A stretch of 7,333 nucleotides of DNA, from NCBI GenBank assembly GCA_002279765.1, contig NCCR01000140.1, forward strand, positions 1-7,333. Reading direction: 5' to 3'. Under the pieces are notes generated by a model. That model was not told the DNA's origin. It was given only the letters and a program-made list of their open reading frames with translations, and did not search any database. The position numbers and the translations under genes were made by a program. This DNA comes from Verrucomicrobia bacterium 12-59-8 (lineage in GTDB: Bacteria > Verrucomicrobiota > Verrucomicrobiae > Verrucomicrobiales > Verrucomicrobiaceae). How positions within the stretch are numbered: the stretch's first letter is position 1; every line of letters begins with the position of its first letter. Shown here one piece after another: positions 1 through 4,613 of this stretch.

Positions 1-2
1 TG

Positions 3-80
3 GAAGACCGCGACACGTTTGTCCTGCGCCGAATCAAACCCGCCAAGTCTGTCTTATCGAGGAAGAAGCCCTTAAGTTGA
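3..80 (+). CDS. C-terminal tail of an unidentified protein, possibly an AbrB-like antitoxin (5' truncated by window edge)
   Basis: Reading from base 3 gives 25 residues, EDRDTFVLRRIKPAKSVLSRKK and then PLS, before TGA at 78-80. The run DTFVLRRI resembles the last beta strand of AbrB/MazE-type DNA-binding antitoxins, where a Gly/Asp turn is followed by an alternating hydrophobic and Arg strand; this is a resemblance only. The +2 frame carries on past the stop as LKLTRMPKGALPEATV and stays open to TGA at 173-175. A one-base frameshift near 72-78 may therefore have cut a longer tail. Too little is present to name the protein, and the reading frame itself is only moderately supported. Confidence 0.3.
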   Translation, partial: EDRDTFVLRRIKPAKSVLSRKKPLS

Positions 81-133
81 CGCGCATGCCCAAAGGGGCG
101 CTTCCTGAAGCAACCGTGAGCGGTGGGGCGCGT

Positions 134-171
134 GGGACCCAGGGCTTGTCGCTGCGCTCCCGCGCCCTGGC
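134..171. repeat. Degenerate copy of a dispersed palindromic intergenic element
   Basis: Arms CCAGGGC (139-145) and GCCCTGG (164-170) form a perfect 7-bp inverted repeat around an 18-base loop, preceded by GGGA. The same order of parts (GACCCAGGG, GC-rich loop, CCCTGG, CT) recurs at 2594-2635, so this is a dispersed repeat rather than a chance hairpin. The 3' half is decayed here: CCTGGCCTGA replaces CCTGGGCTAT, and the second small hairpin of the other copy is absent. It lies in the gap between the truncated upstream gene and uvrB. No U-run follows, so an intrinsic terminator is not supported. Confidence 0.5.
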
Positions 172-299
172 CTGATTGAGGAAGATGCATTGCATTCTGC
201 ATGGCGGGCTACACTAGGAAACACAAGAGCCTGCTTGGCTGAGTGGCTCGAGGGGTGATTTATTCAATGCAGCGCTGAGCCGTCGCGATACCCTGTGCC

Positions 300-2477
300 A
301 TGTCCGTTTTTAGGCTCAACACCGAGTACAGTCCGCAGGGAGATCAGGCGCAGGCGATTGCGAAGCTGACGAAGTCTGTGCGTGCGGGGAATCGGCACCA
401 GACGCTGATGGGGGTGACGGGATCTGGGAAGACTTTTACGATGGCGAATGTCATCGCGGAGGTGGGGAGACCGGCGCTGGTGTTTTCGCACAACAAGACG
501 CTGGCGGCGCAGCTATACTCGGAGTTTAAGAATTTCTTCCCGGACAATGCGGTGGAGTATTTTGTGAGCTACTTCGACTACTACCAGCCGGAGGCGTACA
601 TCGCGCGGACGGACACGTTCATTGAGAAGGACAGCGCGGTGAATGATGAGATTGAGCGACTGCGGCTATCGAGCATGGGGGCGTTGATCACGCGGCAGGA
701 CACGATCATCGTGGCGAGTGTGTCGTGCATCTATGGCTTGGGATCGCCGGAGGATTACGAAGGGATGATGCTGCCGCTGAACGTGGGCATGCAGATGTCG
801 CGCGAGACGCTGCTGACGCGGCTGGTGGACATGCTGTATGAGCGGAACGACGTGCAACTGACGCGCGGGAAATTCAGAGCGCGGGGGGATGTGATCGAGG
901 TGGTGCCGGCGTATCTGGAGAATGAGGCGATCCGCATTGAGTTTTTTGGGGATGAGATTGACCGGATCAGCGCGGTGGATGTGCTGACGGGGACGGTGAC
1001 ACTGAAGATGCCGAGCTACACGATTTTTCCGGCGAAGCAGTTCGTGACGCCGGGCGACAAGCTGAGGAAGGCGATTGTGAAAATCCGTGAGGAGATGGAG
1101 GAGCGGGTGGCGTGGTTTGAGAAGGAGGGGAAACTGCTGGAGGCGCAGCGGATCAAGATGCGGACGCAGTATGACATTGAGATGATGCAGGAGATGGGGT
1201 TCTGCCAGGGGATCGAGAATTACAGCAGGCACCTGACGGGGCGTGTGCCGGGGGCAACGCCGGGAACGCTGCTGGATTTTTTCAAGGAGCCGCCGCTGAT
1301 GTTCATCGACGAGAGCCACGTGACGATTCCGCAGATCGGCGGGATGTATGAGGGTGACAAGTCGCGCAAGACGGTGCTGGTGGAGCATGGGTTCCGGCTG
1401 CCGAGTGCGCTGGACAACCGGCCGCTGCGGTTTGAGGAGTTCATGGGGAAGGTGGGGCAGCTGGTGTATGTGAGCGCGACACCAGCGAGATTTGAGATTG
1501 AGAACAGCGTGGTGGGAAATACCAGCTACATCGCGAAGGTAGCGGATGCGCTGCCGATGACGCGGACGGTGCGGATCAGCGGGAGTGCGGAGTCGATTGA
1601 TAAATTTGATGTGACGGCGAAGGGGCGGTCGCTGGTGGTGGAGCAGATCATCCGGCCGACCGGATTGCTGGACCCGATCATTACTATCAAGCCGCTGAAG
1701 GGGCAGATTGATGAGACGATTGAGCTGTGCCGTCAGAGGATTGAGAAGGGCGAGCGTGTGCTGGTGACGACGCTGACGAAGCGCACGGCGGAGGATTTGA
1801 CGGACTACCTGAGGAATCTGGATTTCAAGGTGCGGTATTTGCACAGCGATATTGATGCGATCGAGCGGGTGGAGATTTTAAGGAGTCTGCGCGCCGGTGA
1901 CTGCGATGTGCTGGTGGGGATCAATCTGCTGCGTGAGGGGCTGGATCTGCCGGAGGTGAGTCTTGTGTGTATTTTGGATGCGGATAAGGAGGGCTTTTTG
2001 CGCAGTGAGTCGTCGCTGATTCAGACGTCGGGGCGTGCGGCGCGTCACATCAATGGGGAGGTGGTGCTGTTTGCGGATATTGAGACGAAGAGCATTCGGG
2101 CGCTGCTGAGCATCAGCGGGTATCGGCGTCAGGTGCAGACGGATCACAATGAGAAGCATGGGATCACGCCGCAGACGGTGCAGCGTGCGGTGCAGGAGAG
2201 TCTTCAAATATTGGGCAAGGCGCGGGAGATTGAAGAGAGTGTGGTGCGCGAAGGCGGCGGTGATTTTGCGATCACGGAGACGATCCGTGAGCTGGAGCAG
2301 GAGATGGCGGATGCGGCGAGTAAGCTGGAGTATGAGCGCGCGGCGCTGCTAAGGGATCAGATTCGGGAGCTGAAGAAGCGTGCGGGGCTGAATGCGGATG
2401 ATACGGGGGCGCTGCCAGCGCAGAGGAAGAGTGTGGTGTATGGGAAGCCGAAGCGGGGTGGGAGAAAGGGGAAGTAG
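300..2477 (+). CDS. uvrB: UvrABC system protein B (excision nuclease helicase-like subunit)
   Basis: UvrB is the damage-verifying subunit of bacterial nucleotide excision repair. UvrA loads it, it opens DNA around the lesion using ATP, and it recruits UvrC for the dual incision; it acts in the cytoplasm. The 725 residues show Walker A GVTGSGKT (38-45), the aromatic beta-hairpin region YFVSYFDYYQPEAY (87-100), Walker B-type DESH (337-340), VSATP (391-395), RPTGLLDP (452-459), motif VI QTSGRAARH (575-583) and a C-terminal UVR motif (about 661-693) that contacts UvrC. E. coli UvrB is about 670 residues. The excess comes mainly from about 40 extra residues between VSATP and VEQIIRPTGLLDP (roughly 402-446) and a basic tail rich in Lys, Arg and Gly (706-725). 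ATG 300 is the only in-frame ATG after the TGA at 276 and gives the family-typical N-terminus; no Shine-Dalgarno site is evident. It appears monocistronic, with non-coding DNA on both sides. Confidence 0.98.
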   Translation: MSVFRLNTEYSPQGDQAQAIAKLTKSVRAGNRHQTLMGVTGSGKTFTMANVIAEVGRPALVFSHNKTLAAQLYSEFKNFFPDNAVEYFVSYFDYYQPEAYIARTDTFIEKDSAVNDEIERLRLSSMGALITRQDTIIVASVSCIYGLGSPEDYEGMMLPLNVGMQMSRETLLTRLVDMLYERNDVQLTRGKFRARGDVIEVVPAYLENEAIRIEFFGDEIDRISAVDVLTGTVTLKMPSYTIFPAKQFVTPGDKLRKAIVKIREEMEERVAWFEKEGKLLEAQRIKMRTQYDIEMMQEMGFCQGIENYSRHLTGRVPGATPGTLLDFFKEPPLMFIDESHVTIPQIGGMYEGDKSRKTVLVEHGFRLPSALDNRPLRFEEFMGKVGQLVYVSATPARFEIENSVVGNTSYIAKVADALPMTRTVRISGSAESIDKFDVTAKGRSLVVEQIIRPTGLLDPIITIKPLKGQIDETIELCRQRIEKGERVLVTTLTKRTAEDLTDYLRNLDFKVRYLHSDIDAIERVEILRSLRAGDCDVLVGINLLREGLDLPEVSLVCILDADKEGFLRSESSLIQTSGRAARHINGEVVLFADIETKSIRALLSISGYRRQVQTDHNEKHGITPQTVQRAVQESLQILGKAREIEESVVREGGGDFAITETIRELEQEMADAASKLEYERAALLRDQIRELKKRAGLNADDTGALPAQRKSVVYGKPKRGGRKGK

Positions 2478-2593
2478 GGACGCGATGGGTGATGGTGGGC
2501 CTTGGGAAGCGTGCAGCGGAGTTCACTGCAGACGCTGCTGGTGAACGCGGTGTGTGGCGGAGTGCTGGGTTTGCTTTCCGAATTGGGATGGCG

Positions 2594-2660
2594 AGACCCA
2601 GGGAAGCACTCGCTAAGGCTCGGCATCCCTGGGCTATAATACGGAAGGCCGTTGGCCTTC
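2594..2660. repeat. Dispersed palindromic intergenic element with two hairpins
   Basis: The first stem is CCCAGGG (2597-2603) with CCCTGGG (2627-2633) around a 23-base loop. It is followed by CTATAATACG and then a second, tight hairpin, GAAGGCC (2644-2650), loop GTT, GGCCTTC (2654-2660). Both stems are perfect. The 5' part matches the pattern at 134-171, which supports a dispersed family. Elements of this look are familiar from Verrucomicrobiota intergenic regions, though I cannot name the family here. It could stabilise the 3' end of the uvrB transcript or stop it through structure, but no U-run supports classical termination. Confidence 0.65.
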
Positions 2661-2749
2661 AAGGCATCGATCACTGTGATGACTGGCGATGTCCGCAAGG
2701 GTGCTGGGTGCAGCTCTCCGAAACGGGAAAGAGAAATTTTGGTTGCATG

Positions 2750-2779
2750 TGTAACAGATGTGCTGTTACAGTGGTAACA
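2750..2779. promoter_or_regulatory. Probable operator for the adjacent GntR/YtrA-type regulator (three palindromic half-sites)
   Basis: TGTAACAG (2750-2757) and CTGTTACA (2763-2770) are perfect 8-base inverted arms 5 bases apart. The second arm also pairs with the next half-site: TGTTAC (2764-2769), AGTG, GTAACA (2774-2779), a perfect 6-base arm palindrome. Three TGTTAC/GTAACA half-sites thus sit in 30 bases and end 8 bases before the regulator's ATG. GntR-family operators often follow a GT...AC inverted-repeat pattern, and position directly before the regulator gene suggests autoregulation of the whole ABC operon. A flanking promoter is not clear: no pair of good -35/-10 boxes stands out. 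Confidence 0.65.
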
Positions 2780-2787
2780 CCAAGCGT

Positions 2788-3150
2788 ATGCTGCCTTTTT
2801 CGATCCAGCTTCAAGATGGCACTCCGGTCTCTGACCAGATTCTTGGGGCTGTGCGCAAGGCGCTCTTAACGGGGCAGATGAGGGCGGGGGATGCGTTTCC
2901 GAGTGTGCGCACGTTGAGCCAGGAACTGCGGATCAGCCCGACCACGGCGCACAAGGTGGTGCTGCTGCTGAAGGACGCGGGGTGGCTCAATTCACGGCCT
3001 GGCATCGGGATGGTCGTGACGGTGCCGGATCAGCCGGACCTCGCGGAACGGCTCGCGCAGATCACGCCGGAGTGCCGGGCGCTACTGAAGGAGGCCGCCG
3101 ATCTCAATCTCACCCTCAACCAAATCATTCAGCACCTCAAAAGCCTATGA
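2788..3150 (+). CDS. GntR family transcriptional regulator, YtrA-like
   Basis: A 120-residue DNA-binding regulator. Residues about 10-78 form a GntR winged helix-turn-helix: GTPVSDQILGAVRKALLTGQ leads in, MRAGDAFPSVRTLSQELRIS and PTTAHKVVLLLKDAGW give the helices, and RPGIGMVV the wing. The rest (about 84-118) is a short helical tail, LLKEAADLNLTLNQIIQHLK, as in the YtrA subfamily, which lacks a large ligand domain and dimerises through this tail. ATG 2788 is preferred over ATG 2758. The domain starts right after it, and the earlier start would place the operator inside the coding sequence and add a non-conserved 10-residue leader. Its stop overlaps the ABC ATPase start as ATGA (3147-3150), so the two are likely translationally coupled. 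YtrA-like regulators normally repress their own ABC operon, sometimes responding to cell-wall antibiotics; the signal here is unknown. Confidence 0.92.
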   Translation: MLPFSIQLQDGTPVSDQILGAVRKALLTGQMRAGDAFPSVRTLSQELRISPTTAHKVVLLLKDAGWLNSRPGIGMVVTVPDQPDLAERLAQITPECRALLKEAADLNLTLNQIIQHLKSL

Positions 3151-4049
3151 TCACGATCACCGACCTCCACAAACGTTTCCGGAAGACTGAAGCCGTCGCC
3201 GGATTGAGCCTGCAAGTGCCGGAAGGGCAGGTGACGGCTTTCCTTGGGCCGAATGGCGCGGGCAAGAGCACGACGATCAAATGCCTCTTAAATTTGCATC
3301 GGCCTGACCGTGGGATGATTGAGGTGCTGGGTGGGGATTCGCGCAAGCTGGGGCCAGCGCAGTTCACGCAGATTGGCTATGTTTCTGAAAACATGGAACT
3401 GCCGCTGTGGATGACGGTGAAGCAGTTCTTTGATTATTGCCGGCCGTTGTATCCGAACTGGGATGCGGGCTTTGAGAAGCAGTTGCTGACGCAGTTTGAT
3501 CTGCCGCTGGGAACGAAGCTGAAGGTTCTCTCGCGTGGGATGCGGATGAAGGCGGCGTTGCTGAGCAGTCTGGCGTATCGGCCGAAGCTGGTGGTGCTGG
3601 ATGAACCCTTCAGCGGGCTGGATCCGCTGGTGCGTGATGAGTTTATTCGCGGGCTGCTGGAACTCACGGAGCAAGAGGGGTGGACGGTGTTTGTGTCATC
3701 GCACGACATTGAGGAGGTGCAGCGGCTGGCGGATCGGGTGGCGATCATCAATCGGGGGAAGCTGGCGCTGGATGAAACGAGCGACAGCTTGCAGGCGAGG
3801 TTTCGTGCGATCGAGGTGGTGCTGCCGGATGACAACAAGGCACCGGTGAATCTGCCGAATGACTGGCTGCATGCGGAGCAGGCGGGGCGGACGCTGCGCT
3901 TTACGGAGAGCCGGTTTGCGAATGAGGAGGCCCTTGCTGCGGCGCTGCAGGGGGCGATCCCGACGGCGACGCATCATGAGGTGAGGCCGATGAGCCTGCG
4001 GGAGATCTTTGTGGCGCTGGCACGTGCTTATCGACTGGAAGGGAAATGA
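3147..4049 (+). CDS. ABC transporter ATP-binding protein (YtrB-like)
   Basis: The 300-residue nucleotide-binding subunit of an ABC transporter, expected to work on the cytoplasmic face with the downstream permeases. Visible motifs: Walker A GPNGAGKST (34-42); the Q-loop region IGYVSENMELPLWMT (76-90), where Glu81 stands where Gln is usual; signature LSRGM (128-132) in place of LSGGQ, a variant common in GntR-linked YtrB-type ATPases; Walker B LVVLDEP with catalytic Glu153; D-loop SGLDP (156-160); and H-loop His186 in SSHDIEE. Residues about 215-300 form a C-terminal extension typical of ABC-2 exporters. ATG 3147 follows from the ATGA overlap with the regulator; longer in-frame starts upstream run through the regulator gene. 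The gene is intact. Bases 3626-3704 (residues about 160-186) recur in perfect inverted copy inside the next gene. Confidence 0.95.
   Translation: MITITDLHKRFRKTEAVAGLSLQVPEGQVTAFLGPNGAGKSTTIKCLLNLHRPDRGMIEVLGGDSRKLGPAQFTQIGYVSENMELPLWMTVKQFFDYCRPLYPNWDAGFEKQLLTQFDLPLGTKLKVLSRGMRMKAALLSSLAYRPKLVVLDEPFSGLDPLVRDEFIRGLLELTEQEGWTVFVSSHDIEEVQRLADRVAIINRGKLALDETSDSLQARFRAIEVVLPDDNKAPVNLPNDWLHAEQAGRTLRFTESRFANEEALAAALQGAIPTATHHEVRPMSLREIFVALARAYRLEGK
3626..3704 (+). repeat. Source arm of a perfect 79-bp inverted repeat, inside the ATPase gene
   Basis: This stretch of the intact ATPase gene is identical, as reverse complement, to 4450-4528. It encodes the segment from the D-loop Pro160 through VRDEFIRGLLEL to His186 of the H-loop. 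Because it is coding here and non-coding nonsense in the other place, this is the original and the other is the copy. Identity stops sharply at both ends. Confidence 0.97.
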
Positions 4050-4052
4050 GCT

Positions 4053-4490
4053 ATGAACCTTACACTTCATCATTTCCGCAAAGAGTTCCGCTGGCTGTGG
4101 CCGCGGTGGGTGGTGCTCCTGACAGCGTTGGGGCTCGATCTGGCATACAACATGGAGTGGATGTTTCCGATGAAGGCGGGCGATGTCATGGGCATCAGCG
4201 AGCTTGTTTCGTCGGTGCTGTGGCTGGTCGGCTGGTGGGTGATGCTGAGCACTGCGCCGGAGGACAATGCGCAGGCCTTTGTGCTGACGAGACCGTTGTC
4301 GCGGCGCAGCTATTGGCTGGCACGGCTGCTGGTGTGGGCACTGCTGGTGGTGCTGCCTTTCGTGATCGAGACGGGAGTGTATCTGGCTCTGATGCACCGG
4401 CCATGGGGAGACATCGGGACTGGCATGGCGGAGGAGGCGCTGGCGGCGAGTGCGATGACACAAACACCGTCCACCCCTCTTGCTCCGTGA
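4053..4490 (+). CDS. ABC-2-type permease, N-terminal fragment (interrupted by inverted ATPase sequence)
   Basis: The open frame codes for 145 residues, of which about 133 look native. Start ATG 4053 lies 3 bases after the ATPase stop, with GGAAGGG (4037-4043) as a plausible ribosome binding site 9 bases upstream. The native part has a short basic amphipathic N-terminus (FRKEFRWLW), membrane segments at about 15-32, 50-66 and 89-113, and a cytoplasmic loop EDNAQAFVLTRPLSRRSYWLAR (70-91). The TRPLSRR part is typical of ABC-2 exporters, where it touches the ATPase. From residue 134 the codons come from the inverted copy of the ATPase gene, giving MTQTPSTPLAP and then TGA at 4488-4490. Without the last membrane helices this fragment is unlikely to work as a permease alone. 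The start at 4046 in another frame is a shadow. Confidence 0.8.
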   Translation: MNLTLHHFRKEFRWLWPRWVVLLTALGLDLAYNMEWMFPMKAGDVMGISELVSSVLWLVGWWVMLSTAPEDNAQAFVLTRPLSRRSYWLARLLVWALLVVLPFVIETGVYLALMHRPWGDIGTGMAEEALAASAMTQTPSTPLAP

Positions 4491-4528
4491 GTTCCAGCAG
4501 CCCGCGAATAAACTCATCACGCACCAGC
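4450..4528 (-). repeat. Inverted 79-bp copy of the ATPase gene inserted in the permease gene
   Basis: This is the perfect reverse complement of 3626-3704, with no mismatch over 79 bases. Read on the minus strand it encodes the ATPase peptide VRDEFIRGLLELTEQEGWTV and then the H-loop start SSH before running into unrelated permease sequence. On the plus strand it supplies TGA at 4488 and TAA at 4509, which break the permease. There are no terminal repeats, no target-site duplication and no transposase, so it is not a mobile element. The lack of divergence means the event is very recent or artefactual. Confidence 0.97.
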
Positions 4529-4613
4529 TGCCGAATATGGCCGTGATCTGCTGGGGCATTTCTACAAGCTGATCCATGTTGAGCCGCAACTGACGTTTCC
4601 GTTTTTTGAACCC

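Larger units (their letters stand above)
2478..2787. other. Intergenic region between uvrB and the GntR-type regulator
   Basis: These 310 bases hold no convincing gene. From about 2478 to 2590 I see only G-rich sequence with short weak stems such as GCAGCG/CGCTGC around 2513-2538. Bases 2594-2660 hold the palindromic element. Bases 2661-2740 show nothing recognisable, and 2750-2779 hold the operator-like half-sites. An open frame runs through 2489-2869, but its predicted peptide simply translates the palindromic element and then overlaps the regulator gene out of frame, so it is not called. No hairpin with a U-run marks a clear uvrB terminator. Confidence 0.6.

Noticed and set aside
190..215. 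TTGCAT and TACACT as a sigma-70 promoter for uvrB
   Set aside because: The spacing of 14 bases is too short for a confident call, and no better pair was seen in 176-299.
666..1844. 392-codon open frame on the minus strand opposite uvrB
   Set aside because: Its translation is low-complexity, full of His, Arg, Pro and Leu, as expected for the antisense of a GC-rich gene. uvrB on the other strand is certain.
2022..2048. QTSGRAARH instead of the common QTIGRAARN in UvrB motif VI
   Set aside because: The key Gly and Arg residues are kept and the changed positions are tolerant; it is not evidence of lost activity.
2644..2660. GAAGGCC/GGCCTTC hairpin as an intrinsic terminator for uvrB
   Set aside because: No U-run follows on either strand, and it belongs to a repeat element, so termination is not supported.
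2489..2869. 126-codon plus-strand open frame between uvrB and the regulator
   Set aside because: It is mostly a translation of the palindromic element and overlaps the GntR gene and its operator out of frame, with no recognisable domain.
2982..3146. Upstream extension of the ATPase frame
   Set aside because: The added 55 residues are a shadow of the regulator gene, and the ATP-binding domain begins cleanly at ATG 3147.
4046..4546. Alternative permease start at 4046 overlapping the ATPase stop
   Set aside because: That frame gives a Gly/Ala/Val-rich shadow translation without membrane segments, while the 4053 frame gives clear helices and the TRPLSRR loop.
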